From Leifsonia sp. Leaf264 (GTDB taxonomy: Bacteria > Actinomycetota > Actinomycetes > Actinomycetales > Microbacteriaceae), in NCBI RefSeq assembly GCF_001422325.1, contig NZ_LMMR01000006.1, forward strand, positions 124,001 through 188,000: DNA of 64,000 nt, written 5' to 3'. The position numbers and the translations under genes are program-made. The notes beneath the pieces are model-generated. The model was not told the origin of the DNA and searched no databases. It saw only the letters and a program-made list of their open reading frames with translations. The stretch's first letter is position 1. Every line of letters begins with the position of its first letter. Shown one piece after another: positions 1 through 8,109 of the stretch.

Positions 1-2
1 CC

Positions 3-275
3 GTCCTGGGGCGCAAGCACGTCCCGTGGGACGTCGACGTCACGATCGCCTGCGGGGGCACCACGGTCCAGCCCGGCGACATCATCGTCGGCGACGCCGA
101 TGGCGTGATCGTCATCCCTCCGGGCATCGCCGAGGAGGTCGCCGACGCCGCACTGGCGCAGGAGGACGAGGACGCCTGGATCGCCGCCCGGGTCGCCGAG
201 GGCAACCCTGTCGACGGCCTGTTCCCGCTCAACGCCGACTGGCGCGCCCGCTACGAATCCGAGACGGGGGCGTGA
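3..275 (+). CDS. RraA-like aldolase/decarboxylase family protein, 3' part only
   Basis: The window opens inside a gene whose last 90 residues read VLGRKHVPWDVDV...ESETGA. The segment GDIIVGDADGVIVIP is the conserved C-terminal strand-turn of the RraA/HMG-aldolase family (4-hydroxy-4-methyl-2-oxoglutarate or 4-carboxy-4-hydroxy-2-oxoadipate aldolases, which also decarboxylate oxaloacetate). The N-terminal substrate and metal residues lie outside the window, so the exact reaction cannot be told. The stop codon TGA overlaps the ATG of the following GntR gene by one base (TGATG), so the two are probably co-transcribed. In an aromatic meta-cleavage neighbourhood a pyruvate-forming aldolase is expected, but that link is inference. 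Confidence 0.75.
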   Translation, partial: VLGRKHVPWDVDVTIACGGTTVQPGDIIVGDADGVIVIPPGIAEEVADAALAQEDEDAWIAARVAEGNPVDGLFPLNADWRARYESETGA

Positions 276-958
276 TGACCGACGCCACATCCCTCAGCAA
301 GTCGCAGCTCGCCTACCGGTGGGTTCGCGAGCGCATCACCAACCACGAGTTCACTCCCGGATACCGCCTGGTCCTCGGAACGATCGCGGGCGAGCTGAAC
401 ATGAGTGTCGTCCCGGTCCGGGAGGCGATCCGTCAACTCGAGGCTGAAGGCCTCGTGACGTTCGAGCGCAATGTGGGCGCCCACGTCTCGATGGTCGACG
501 ACACCCAGTACCGATTCAGCATGCAGGCGCTCAGCATCCTCGAGGGCACGGCGACCGCACTGGCCGCGCGTCGGCTGACCGCTGACGACGTGCGTCAGGC
601 GCGACAGATCAACGAGCTCATGATCGGACGACTCGACGAGTTCGAGCCACGGGCGTTCACCGCGCTCAACCAGCAGTTCCATTCCGTCCTGTTCGCCAAG
701 TGCGCCAATCCGCGGATGCTCGAACTCGTGGAGTCGGAGTGGGCGCGCCTCGGTCACCTACGTGACTCGACGTTCACCTTCGTGCCCGGCCGAGCACAGG
801 AGTCGGTGCGCGAGCACGAGAACATCCTCGTGCTGATCGAGACGGGCGCTCCGCTCGGCGAGATCGAGAAGATGGCTCGCCGACACCGGTCCGCGACGCT
901 GGACGCCTACATGATCCATGAGCACCCTGACGAGGCCCTCGGCCTCCCGGCCTTCTGA
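275..958 (+). CDS. GntR family transcriptional regulator, FCD (FadR/VanR) subfamily
   Basis: This 227-residue protein has an N-terminal winged helix-turn-helix (about residues 10-75, with MSVVPVREAIRQLEAEGLV as recognition helix and wing). The helical C-terminal domain carries the three histidines of the FCD metal/ligand site, in QQFHSVLF, REHENIL and RRHRSATL. The ATG at 275 is used because it fits the family N-terminus and overlaps the upstream stop; the frame is open further upstream but reads only arginine-rich shadow sequence. FCD regulators usually bind a small organic acid of the pathway they repress. Its position directly before the hpa genes suggests it controls them, perhaps as part of the same transcript. 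Confidence 0.88.
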   Translation: MTDATSLSKSQLAYRWVRERITNHEFTPGYRLVLGTIAGELNMSVVPVREAIRQLEAEGLVTFERNVGAHVSMVDDTQYRFSMQALSILEGTATALAARRLTADDVRQARQINELMIGRLDEFEPRAFTALNQQFHSVLFAKCANPRMLELVESEWARLGHLRDSTFTFVPGRAQESVREHENILVLIETGAPLGEIEKMARRHRSATLDAYMIHEHPDEALGLPAF

Positions 959-977
959 CCCTTCCATTGGAGATCCC

Positions 978-2495
978 ATGACCGAGACAAGCCCTGCTCT
1001 CGACCAGCGCCATGTGCCGGCCGACCTGCCCTCGCGCATCCAGCACTACATCGACGGAGAGTTCGTCGACTCGATCGACGGCGACACCTTCGACGTTCTC
1101 GAGCCCGTCTCGAACGAGGTGTACGTCACCGCCGCTGCCGGCAAGAAGGCCGACATCGACCTCGCCGTCGCCGCAGCGACCCGGGCATTCAGGGAGGGCC
1201 CGTGGCCACGGATGCTGCCGCGCGAGCGATCTCGGATCCTGCATCGCATCGCCGACCTCGTCGAGCTGCGCGATGCGAGGCTGGCCGAGCTCGAATCCTT
1301 CGACTCGGGTCTGCCGATCACGCAGGCTCTCGGCCAGGCACGCCGCGCAGCGGAGAACTTCCGGTTCTTCGCCGATCTGATCGTCGCGCAGGCGGACGAC
1401 ACCTTCAAGGTTCCGGGCCGCCAGATCAACTACGTCAATCGCAAGCCGATCGGCGTCGCCGGGCTCATCACGCCGTGGAACACGCCCTTCATGCTGGAGT
1501 CGTGGAAGCTGGGTCCCGCCCTGGCCAGCGGCAACACCGTCGTCCTGAAGCCCGCCGAGTTCACCCCGTTGTCGGCATCCCTGTGGGCCGGCATCTTCGA
1601 GGAGGCCGGCCTGCCGAAGGGAGTCTTCAATCTCGTCAACGGTCTCGGCGAGGAGGCCGGCGACGCCCTCGTGAAGCACCCCGACGTACCGCTCATCTCC
1701 TTCACGGGCGAGAGCCGAACCGGCCAGATCATCTTCGGCAACGCCGCGCCGTTCCTCAAGGGCCTCTCCATGGAACTCGGCGGGAAGAGCCCCGCGGTCG
1801 TCTTCGCCGACGCCGACCTGGAGGCTGCAGTGGACGCGACGATCTTCGGCGTCTTCTCCCTCAACGGCGAGCGCTGCACCGCCGGATCCCGCATCCTGGT
1901 CCAGCGTGACGTCTACGACGAGTTCGTCGAGCGCTATGCGGCACAGGCGAAGCGTGTGAAGGTCGGCTACCCCCACGACCCTGCGACGGAGGTCGGGGCG
2001 CTCGTGCATCCTGAGCACTTCGACAAGGTCATGGGCTACGTCGAGATCGGCAAGACCGAGGGGCGTCTCGTCGCCGGGGGCGGACAGCCCGAAGGCTTCG
2101 AGTTCGGCAACTTCGTCGCCCCGACGGTCTTCGCCGACGTTCCTCCCGACGCCCGCATCTTCCAGGAGGAGATCTTCGGACCCGTCGTCGCGATCACACC
2201 GTTCGACACCGACGCCGAGGCCCTCGCGCTCGCGAACGACACGAAGTACGGCCTGGCCGCCTACATCTGGACGAACGACCTCAAGCGTGCGCACAACTTC
2301 TCCCAAGCCGTGGAGGCGGGCATGGTCTGGCTCAACTCGAACAACGTGCGCGACCTGCGCACGCCGTTCGGCGGCGTCAAGGCCTCGGGCCTTGGTCATG
2401 AGGGCGGGTACCGGTCGATCGACTTCTACACCGACCAGCAGGCCGTGCACATCACCCTCGGCGAGGTTCACAACCCGACCTTCGGCAGGCACTAG
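978..2495 (+). CDS. hpaE: 5-carboxymethyl-2-hydroxymuconate semialdehyde dehydrogenase (HpaE-like)
   Basis: This is a 505-residue NAD-dependent aldehyde dehydrogenase. It shows the oxyanion Asn168 (PWNTP), the cofactor lysine in VVLKPAE (about 191), the general base Glu266 in MELGGKSP and the catalytic Cys300 in NGERCTAGSR. Length and these motifs fit the hydroxymuconic-semialdehyde dehydrogenase group. The call to HpaE rests on the neighbours: an HPC-type ring-cleavage dioxygenase, a hydratase and an HpaI aldolase follow in order. It would oxidise the ring-cleavage semialdehyde to the dicarboxylate. The start at 978 lies 19 bp after the GntR stop, behind a purine-rich GGAGAT. A 4-hydroxymuconic or betaine-type substrate is the alternative. 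Confidence 0.82.
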   Translation: MTETSPALDQRHVPADLPSRIQHYIDGEFVDSIDGDTFDVLEPVSNEVYVTAAAGKKADIDLAVAAATRAFREGPWPRMLPRERSRILHRIADLVELRDARLAELESFDSGLPITQALGQARRAAENFRFFADLIVAQADDTFKVPGRQINYVNRKPIGVAGLITPWNTPFMLESWKLGPALASGNTVVLKPAEFTPLSASLWAGIFEEAGLPKGVFNLVNGLGEEAGDALVKHPDVPLISFTGESRTGQIIFGNAAPFLKGLSMELGGKSPAVVFADADLEAAVDATIFGVFSLNGERCTAGSRILVQRDVYDEFVERYAAQAKRVKVGYPHDPATEVGALVHPEHFDKVMGYVEIGKTEGRLVAGGGQPEGFEFGNFVAPTVFADVPPDARIFQEEIFGPVVAITPFDTDAEALALANDTKYGLAAYIWTNDLKRAHNFSQAVEAGMVWLNSNNVRDLRTPFGGVKASGLGHEGGYRSIDFYTDQQAVHITLGEVHNPTFGRH

Positions 2496-2518
2496 CCGCC
2501 GAGCCGCCGAGCCGCCGA
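2495..2518 (+). repeat. Three tandem copies of an 8-bp unit GCCGCCGA over the hpaE stop codon
   Basis: The last base of the hpaE stop codon begins three perfect copies of GCCGCCGA. Such a simple repeat can arise by replication slippage. No function is evident, and it lies in the 102-bp gap before hpaD. Confidence 0.7.
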
Positions 2519-2597
2519 GGCGCGATCGCGCACAGGCGCGGGCCACCGCGCGGCGGCTCCCCTCCCATTCACCCACATCACCGGCAAGGACGCTGAC

Positions 2598-3764
2598 ATG
2601 ACCGACACGACCGCCAAGACGCTCACCTCCTCGGGCTTCTACGTCTCACAGGAAGCCCCCATCGAGACCGACAACCCCGTCGCGACTCCGCAGTCCTCCC
2701 CGCCCGACATCCTGCGCTGCGCCTACATGGAACTCGTCGTGACCGACCTCGCCGCATCACGCCAGTTCTACGTCGACGTGCTCGGGCTGCACGTGACGGA
2801 AGAGGACTCCGATGCCGTCTACCTGCGGTCGACCGAGGAGTTCATCCATCACAACCTCGTGCTGCGCCAGGGCACCGTCGCCGCGGTCGCCGCGTTCTCC
2901 TACCGCGTGCGCGCGCCCGAAGACCTCGACAGGGCCGTCGCCTATTACACGGAGCTCGGATGCCGCATCGAGCGCCGGGCCGAGGGCTTCGTCAAGGGCA
3001 TCGGCGATTCCGTCCGAGTCGAGGATCCGCTCGGCTTCCCGTACGAGTTCTTCTTCCAGACGGATCACGTCGAGCGGCTCTCCTGGCGCTACGACCTGCA
3101 CACTCCCGGCGAACTCGTGCGCCTCGACCACTTCAACCAGGTGACCCCCGACGTTCCCCGAGCAGTCAAGTTCATGCAGGACCTCGGCTTCCGCGTGACC
3201 GAGGACATCCAGGACGACGAGGGCACCGTCTACGCCGCGTGGATGCGCCGCAAGCCCACAGTGCACGACACCGCCATGACCGGCGGTGACGGTCCACGGA
3301 TGCATCACGTCGCGTTCGCGACGCACGAGAAGCACAACATCCTCGCCATCTGCGACAAGCTCGGAGCGCTGCGTCGCTCGGATGCGATCGAGCGCGGGCC
3401 CGGGCGCCACGGTGTCTCCAACGCCTTCTACCTCTACCTGCGCGACCCCGACGGACACAGGGTCGAGATCTACACGCAGGACTACTACACGGGTGATCCC
3501 GACAATCCCGTGATCACGTGGGACGTGCACGACAACCAGAGGCGCGACTGGTGGGGAAACCCGGTGGTGCCGTCCTGGTACACGGAGGCATCCCTCGTGC
3601 TCGATCTCGACGGCAACCCGCAGCCCGTGGTGGCCCGCACGGACACCTCCGAGATGGCCGTCACCATCGGAGCCGACGGCTTCTCGTACACCCGCCCCGA
3701 CGACTCCGAGGCGTCCCTGCCCGAGTGGAAGCAGGGCGAGTACAAGCTCGGCCACCAGCTCTGA
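2598..3764 (+). CDS. hpaD: 3,4-dihydroxyphenylacetate (homoprotocatechuate) 2,3-dioxygenase, type I extradiol
   Basis: The 388-residue protein has two vicinal-oxygen-chelate modules (about residues 40-155 and 170-300). Compared with the Brevibacterium fuscum HPCD numbering from memory, a constant offset of 23 places the metal ligands at His178 (RLDHFNQV), His237 (MHHVAF) and Glu290 (HRVEIYT). The same offset places the acid-base His at 223 (TVHDTA) and a second-sphere Tyr at 280. The tail GDPDNPVITW is also typical of that family. It opens the catechol ring of homoprotocatechuate next to a hydroxyl group using Fe(II) or Mn(II) and O2. The N-terminal extension of about 23 residues is longer than in HPCD. 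The dedicated ATG at 2598 follows a GGCAAGGACGC stretch. Confidence 0.88.
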   Translation: MTDTTAKTLTSSGFYVSQEAPIETDNPVATPQSSPPDILRCAYMELVVTDLAASRQFYVDVLGLHVTEEDSDAVYLRSTEEFIHHNLVLRQGTVAAVAAFSYRVRAPEDLDRAVAYYTELGCRIERRAEGFVKGIGDSVRVEDPLGFPYEFFFQTDHVERLSWRYDLHTPGELVRLDHFNQVTPDVPRAVKFMQDLGFRVTEDIQDDEGTVYAAWMRRKPTVHDTAMTGGDGPRMHHVAFATHEKHNILAICDKLGALRRSDAIERGPGRHGVSNAFYLYLRDPDGHRVEIYTQDYYTGDPDNPVITWDVHDNQRRDWWGNPVVPSWYTEASLVLDLDGNPQPVVARTDTSEMAVTIGADGFSYTRPDDSEASLPEWKQGEYKLGHQL

Positions 3765-3797
3765 CCGCCCGATAGCGTGATCACGAAGGAGAGACGG

Positions 3798-4583
3798 ATG
3801 CTGCAGCCAGAGACCATCGCGGAGATCGCCGACGAGCTCGCCGAAGCCGACCGGTCGCACAGCGTGATCCCGCGGATCACCGCGCGGCATCCCGAGGCCA
3901 CCGTCGAGGACTCCTACGCGATCCAGGGGGTCTGGCGCGACAAGAACATCGCGGCGGGGCGCACGCTCGTCGGCCGGAAGATCGGCCTGACGTCGAAGGC
4001 GATGCAGGAGGCCACGGGGATCACCGAACCGGACTACGGCGTCATGTTCGACGACACCGTCTACGCCAGCGGCGCCGAGATCCCGGTCGACCAGTTCTCC
4101 AACGTGCGCATCGAGGTCGAACTCGCCTTCGTGCTGAAGGCGCCTCTCGAGGGGCCCGACTGCACTCTCGACGACGCGCTGGCGGCGATCGACCATGCCG
4201 TTCCCGCACTGGAGATCCTCAACTCGCACATCGAGCTCGAGGGCCGGACCATCGTCGACACGATCTCCGACAACGCTGCCTACGGCGGCATGGTTCTGGG
4301 CGACGTGCGGAAACGGCCAGACGAGATCGACCTGCGCTGGGTTCCCGCGCTTCTGTACCGCAACGGCGAGATCACCGAGACGGGGGTCGCCGCCGGCGTG
4401 CTCGACCACCCGGCCACCGGCGTTGCGTGGCTCGCCAACAAGTTCCACCAGCACGGCAGCAGGCTCGAGGCCGGAGAGATCATCCTGGCCGGATCCTTCA
4501 CGCGTCCCATGTGGGTGTCGCGCGGAGATGTCGTGCTGTGCGACTACGGACCGATGGGATCGATCACATGTCACTTCGTCTGA
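3798..4583 (+). CDS. hpaH: 2-oxo-hept-4-ene-1,7-dioate hydratase (HpaH-like)
   Basis: A 261-residue member of the 2-oxopent-4-enoate hydratase/decarboxylase family. The metal-binding acidic strand RIEVELAFVL and the core WLANKFHQHG and GEIILAGSFT are visible. It adds water to the oxo-diene acid produced downstream of ring cleavage. A GTG seven codons earlier (3777) is open, but the ATG at 3798 sits six bases behind a clear AAGGAGA site and is preferred. Its end overlaps the aldolase start by 16 bp, so translation of the two is probably coupled. The order dehydrogenase-dioxygenase-hydratase-aldolase supports the pathway assignment. Confidence 0.85.
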   Translation: MLQPETIAEIADELAEADRSHSVIPRITARHPEATVEDSYAIQGVWRDKNIAAGRTLVGRKIGLTSKAMQEATGITEPDYGVMFDDTVYASGAEIPVDQFSNVRIEVELAFVLKAPLEGPDCTLDDALAAIDHAVPALEILNSHIELEGRTIVDTISDNAAYGGMVLGDVRKRPDEIDLRWVPALLYRNGEITETGVAAGVLDHPATGVAWLANKFHQHGSRLEAGEIILAGSFTRPMWVSRGDVVLCDYGPMGSITCHFV

Positions 4584-5371
4584 AGCCCACCCTGCGCCAC
4601 GATCTCGCCGACGCCTCTCGCCCGCTGGCGGGAATCTGGGCATGTTCGGGCTCCGCGCTGGTGGCCGAGATCTGCGCGGGTTCGGGGCTGGACTGGATGC
4701 TCATCGACATGGAGCACTCTCCGAACGGCCTCGAGTCCGTCCTCGCGCAGCTTCAGGCCGTCGCCGCCTACCCGATCACTCCAGTCGTGCGGGTGCCCAT
4801 CGGCGACGTCGTCACCATCAAGCAGGTGCTCGACCTCGGTGCGCAGACCCTCCTCGTGCCTATGGTCTCGACGGCTGCCGAGGCGAAGGCACTCGTCGAG
4901 GCCGTGCACTACCCGCCACGGGGAAGGCGCGGCGTCGGGTCCGCGCTCGCACGCTCCGGACGCTGGAATCGTGTCGACGACTACCTCCGGAACGCCGGCG
5001 ACCACGTCTGCCTCCTCGTGCAGATCGAGACGACGGAGGGCGTGGAGAACGCGGCCGCGATCGCCGGTGTCGACGGGATCGACGGGGTGTTCGTCGGCCC
5101 CTCGGATCTCGCCGCCTCGATGGGCCTGCTCGGTCAGCAGGCGCATCCCGACGTGGTCGCATCCGTGCGTCGTACCTTCGACGCCGTGCGCGCCGCGGGA
5201 AAGCCGGTCGGCGTCAACGCCTTCGACCCGGCGGTCGCCGACGCCTACGCCGAAGCGGGTGCGTCCTTCATCCTGGTCGGCGCTGACGTCGCGCTCCTCG
5301 CTCGAGGGTCCGAGGCCCTCGCGACCCGGTGGATTCCCGGAACGGATGCTTCCGGCGGCCCCTCGTACTGA
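4568..5371 (+). CDS. hpaI: 4-hydroxy-2-oxo-heptane-1,7-dioate aldolase (HpaI-like, class II)
   Basis: A 267-residue pyruvate-dependent aldolase of the HpcH/HpaI family. The known catalytic set of E. coli HpaI (His45, Arg70, Glu149, Asp175) maps with a constant offset of five to His50 (IDMEHS), Arg75 (VVRVPIG), Glu154 (VQIETTEG) and Asp180 (GPSDLAAS). It would split the hydroxylated oxo-acid into pyruvate and succinic semialdehyde. The ATG at 4568 lies inside the 3' end of hpaH. About 95 bp follow before the convergent DUF3237 gene, holding only a weak GC-rich fold that may stop transcription. Confidence 0.88.
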   Translation: MSLRLKPTLRHDLADASRPLAGIWACSGSALVAEICAGSGLDWMLIDMEHSPNGLESVLAQLQAVAAYPITPVVRVPIGDVVTIKQVLDLGAQTLLVPMVSTAAEAKALVEAVHYPPRGRRGVGSALARSGRWNRVDDYLRNAGDHVCLLVQIETTEGVENAAAIAGVDGIDGVFVGPSDLAASMGLLGQQAHPDVVASVRRTFDAVRAAGKPVGVNAFDPAVADAYAEAGASFILVGADVALLARGSEALATRWIPGTDASGGPSY

Positions 5372-5465
5372 GCCCCGCGGCGGCCCTTCGGCGCCCCAAA
5401 GACGAGACGAGGCCGGATCCCTGAGGATTCGGTAGGGGGCCGGACGAGTTCGGTGAGTTCCGCGA

Positions 5466-5930
5466 CTACGTGACGCGGTAGGCCGAGTAGGTCACCCGAT
5501 CCGCCTCCCGCACTGCGGAGGCGATGAAGATCGTGCGCTGCAGCTCGGCATGCTCCTCACCTCCTGCCTCGAGCGTCAGGACCGTGCGGAAGTAGTAGGC
5601 CGACGGATCCATCGCTTCTCCGCGCAGTAGCGCTTCGAGAACCGCGGGTGGCCCGCTGCGGACGCCGGTCGCGTGAATCAGGATGTGCGCGCCGTCCGGT
5701 GTCTTCGCGGTGTAGCGGGCGTCGACCTCGATGGTCCCGTCGGGGCGCACGATCTGCCAGTCGGCACCGCTGGCGAGGATCTCGGCGTCGAACAGTCCGC
5801 GGACCGATCCGCCCACGATCGGCACGACCCGGCGGTGCCCCTGCCGGGTCTCGCCGTGGTCTTCGAGCGCCCCGAGCGCGACCTCGACGTCGAAGGCGTG
5901 CTCGAGGCCGGGAACCGGCGCGCCTGTCAT
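5466..5930 (-). CDS. DUF3237 domain protein
   Basis: A 154-residue single-domain protein matching DUF3237: GGSVRGLFDAEIL, GADWQIVRPDGTIEVDARY and a C-terminal YFRTVLTLEAGG strand run along its length. No signal peptide or membrane segment is present. The family has no established reaction but recurs beside aromatic and terpenoid oxygenase genes, where a small ligand-binding or lyase role is often guessed. Its ATG overlaps the stop of the CocE-type hydrolase gene by 4 bp, making it the last gene of a four-gene translationally coupled operon (flavin monooxygenase, MarR, hydrolase, DUF3237). Confidence 0.82.
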   Translation of the reverse strand: MTGAPVPGLEHAFDVEVALGALEDHGETRQGHRRVVPIVGGSVRGLFDAEILASGADWQIVRPDGTIEVDARYTAKTPDGAHILIHATGVRSGPPAVLEALLRGEAMDPSAYYFRTVLTLEAGGEEHAELQRTIFIASAVREADRVTYSAYRVT

Positions 5931-7606
5931 CGGCCCAACACCGGCAGCTCGATCCGCGACGCGTCGGCGCCGTCGTGCGAGATCTCCTGCACCGCGACCT
6001 GGGTCTCGGCAGCGTCGAACGCGGCCTCCGCCGACCCGGGGTTGCGGGCGTATCGAGGGTGGGCACCCGAACTGACCTGGATGCCGATCGAGTGTCCCGC
6101 GGCGAAGCGGTGGAAGGCCGGCCAGAGACTGACGTCCACCTCACGGAATCCGTCGGCGTCGGGCACCGGGTCGGTGTCGACGGTGCCGACAGCTCCGATG
6201 CGGCGGATACCGTCGCACACCGTCATCGACCTGCCGTCAGGGTGGACGTCGGTGATCCGTACGAAGACGTCGTAACTCGGCGCCGAGGAGCGGAACCGGA
6301 TGTGGGCGACCGGTTGGCCCGCGATCTCGAGCGGGGCGTCGAGCGCCGCGCTGCGGAAGACGGCGAGGTCGGGCCGAGCCTCGTGCTCGCGGTTGTCGAC
6401 CGGCTCGGTCTTGGGCAGGAGGCTCGGACCGCCGACGGCCGGAGTCGCATCGGTCGGATCGTAGGTGTAGCTCGTCACGCCGCCGGTTGCGGCATCCGTC
6501 GACAATCCTCCGTCAGACGTGAGCCGCCAGCGCTGAGCGGCTGAGCCGGAGGGCGGCCAGGACTCGAGGTCGTGCCATTCGTCCGCGCCGGTCTCGAACG
6601 CGCGCACCGGCGTCGGCCGCGAGGACGAGGCTCCGGCGAAGGTCTCCTTGAGGAACGCGATCGTCTCGGTGTGGGTCGGCGTCGCCATGGCGGGCGATGT
6701 ATGCCCCCAAGGTCCGAGGATGAGGCGCGGCGAGTGCCCTGCCTCGACCAGGTGTGCGTAGTCATCGAGCTGCCACGGCAGGAAGATGTCGTACCAACCG
6801 GTGATCATCGAGACCGGGGCCGTGACATCCGCCACCGACGCGGCGTGCGACTGCTGTGTCCAGTACTCGTCCGAGAGATGCTCGTGCCGGGTCCAGTCCT
6901 GGTACCAGTGGATCTCCTCCCCCGTCGCAGCGGAGTCGCCGGCGCTCAGCGGTAGCACCGCGAATGCCTTCTCGAGCTTGGGGTCGGGTAAGGCCATGCC
7001 GATCATGGCGAGGCCGCCGCGACGCATCCGGTGCATCATCCGCGTCCAGCCCAGTGCGTTGCGCAGTGCGAACGCGCCGTTGTCCCAGGTGATGGCACCG
7101 AAGTCGGGCATCGTCGTGATGAGCACGAGGGCCTCGGAAGCGTTCTCGGGGTCCTCGAGCTGCATGCGCCCAGCGACCGCCCACTGCGTGTAGCCCATGT
7201 AGCTCTGCCCGTAGGTGGCGAGATGACCGGTGAACCACGGCTGCTTCCTCACCCAGCGCAGCGTCGCGATGCCGTCGCGTTGCTCGTCGATCTGGGGCGT
7301 AAACAGCCCAGACGAGCCCCACGTGCCGCGGCAGCTCTGGAAGAGCACCGTGAACCCTTCGTACGCCAGGGCCCGCGCCGAGCCGGCGAGTGGGCCGCGG
7401 CGACCGTAAGGGCCGCGGATGACGATGGTGGGAAGCGATGGGATGTCGTCGCCGACGGGCCTGATGAGATCGGCGAGCAGCTCGATTCCATCGTCCATCG
7501 GCACGCGCAGGTCGCGCTCGATCGTGATGTCGTATGGGCCGAGTTCGACGCCCTTCCGGGTTCGTGCGTCGAGCGCGCGCGTGAGACGCTGGCGCAGGGT
7601 TGTCAT
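5927..7606 (-). CDS. CocE/NonD family alpha/beta hydrolase (X-Pro peptidase S15 fold)
   Basis: A 559-residue hydrolase. Ser135 lies in the nucleophile elbow YGQSYMGY, followed by an Asp in TGWYDIFLPW and a His in GPWGHTSP as the triad. The C-terminal jelly-roll domain typical of CocE follows (about residues 340-559, with DVFVRITDVHPDG). Family members cleave esters or amides, cocaine esterase being the classic case. There is no signal peptide, so it acts in the cytoplasm. The frame is open for another 283 codons upstream, but the ATG at 7606 has a GGAGG site and overlaps the MarR stop by 4 bp. In this operon it may open an ester or lactone made by oxygenation, which is inference. Confidence 0.87.
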   Translation of the reverse strand: MTTLRQRLTRALDARTRKGVELGPYDITIERDLRVPMDDGIELLADLIRPVGDDIPSLPTIVIRGPYGRRGPLAGSARALAYEGFTVLFQSCRGTWGSSGLFTPQIDEQRDGIATLRWVRKQPWFTGHLATYGQSYMGYTQWAVAGRMQLEDPENASEALVLITTMPDFGAITWDNGAFALRNALGWTRMMHRMRRGGLAMIGMALPDPKLEKAFAVLPLSAGDSAATGEEIHWYQDWTRHEHLSDEYWTQQSHAASVADVTAPVSMITGWYDIFLPWQLDDYAHLVEAGHSPRLILGPWGHTSPAMATPTHTETIAFLKETFAGASSSRPTPVRAFETGADEWHDLESWPPSGSAAQRWRLTSDGGLSTDAATGGVTSYTYDPTDATPAVGGPSLLPKTEPVDNREHEARPDLAVFRSAALDAPLEIAGQPVAHIRFRSSAPSYDVFVRITDVHPDGRSMTVCDGIRRIGAVGTVDTDPVPDADGFREVDVSLWPAFHRFAAGHSIGIQVSSGAHPRYARNPGSAEAAFDAAETQVAVQEISHDGADASRIELPVLGR

Positions 7607-8109
7607 TCCGCCTCCTTGCGGTTGTGGGGGGATTGCCGACTGGTCGGTGTCGCGGTGAGGGCGCCGAGAAGGCGCTCGAGAGCGGGAACGGCGGCGGCGA
7701 GCGCGTCGCGGTCGGCTCTGGGCAGGGACAGCGACGCCTCTGCCACGAGCGCGGCGCTCGCACTGTCGAACTTCTGGAAGAGGGTGAGCGCGTGTGCCGA
7801 GGCGAGCACCTCTACGCGGCGTCCGTCGTCTGCCGATGGTCGTCGCGCGATGAGGCCGCGCTCCTCCATGAGGGTGAGCAGGTTGCTCACAGTAGATCGG
7901 CTGAGCCCGAGCTGGTCGGCGAGCTCGCCCGGCGACGAGACGACCCCTCGAGGGAGGGCTCGGATGACCTCGATCTGCGCGTCCGGGATCTCGGGGAGCT
8001 TCTCGGCCGCCCGAGCGGATGCGAGCAGCACGCGCCGGAGCGGAGAGATGACGGCCGCGAGGCCGGCGGCGTCGAGTCCGGCCGCCGTCGCGGTCGCGTC
8101 TTCGGTCAT
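7603..8109 (-). CDS. MarR family transcriptional regulator
   Basis: A 168-residue protein with a winged helix-turn-helix at about residues 45-110 (SSPGELADQLGLSRSTVSNLLTLM is the helix-turn-helix core, and DDGRR the wing). Flanking helices would form the dimer. It sits between the flavin monooxygenase and hydrolase genes with 4-bp overlaps on both sides, so it is made with the enzymes it probably controls. The likely site is the inverted repeat GTATG-N4-CATAC just behind the -35 box of this operon. MarR proteins usually release DNA on binding an aromatic acid or phenol. Confidence 0.87.
   Translation of the reverse strand: MTEDATATAAGLDAAGLAAVISPLRRVLLASARAAEKLPEIPDAQIEVIRALPRGVVSSPGELADQLGLSRSTVSNLLTLMEERGLIARRPSADDGRRVEVLASAHALTLFQKFDSASAALVAEASLSLPRADRDALAAAVPALERLLGALTATPTSRQSPHNRKEAE

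Noticed and set aside
774-2576. 600-codon open frame on the minus strand opposite hpaE
   Set aside because: It mirrors the codon structure of hpaE, is rich in Arg/Gly/Glu without any domain, and has no ribosome site. It is a high-GC antisense shadow.
2757-4643. 628-codon open frame on the minus strand opposite hpaD/hpaH
   Set aside because: It crosses the boundaries of real genes on the other strand and has no motif. Shadow frame.
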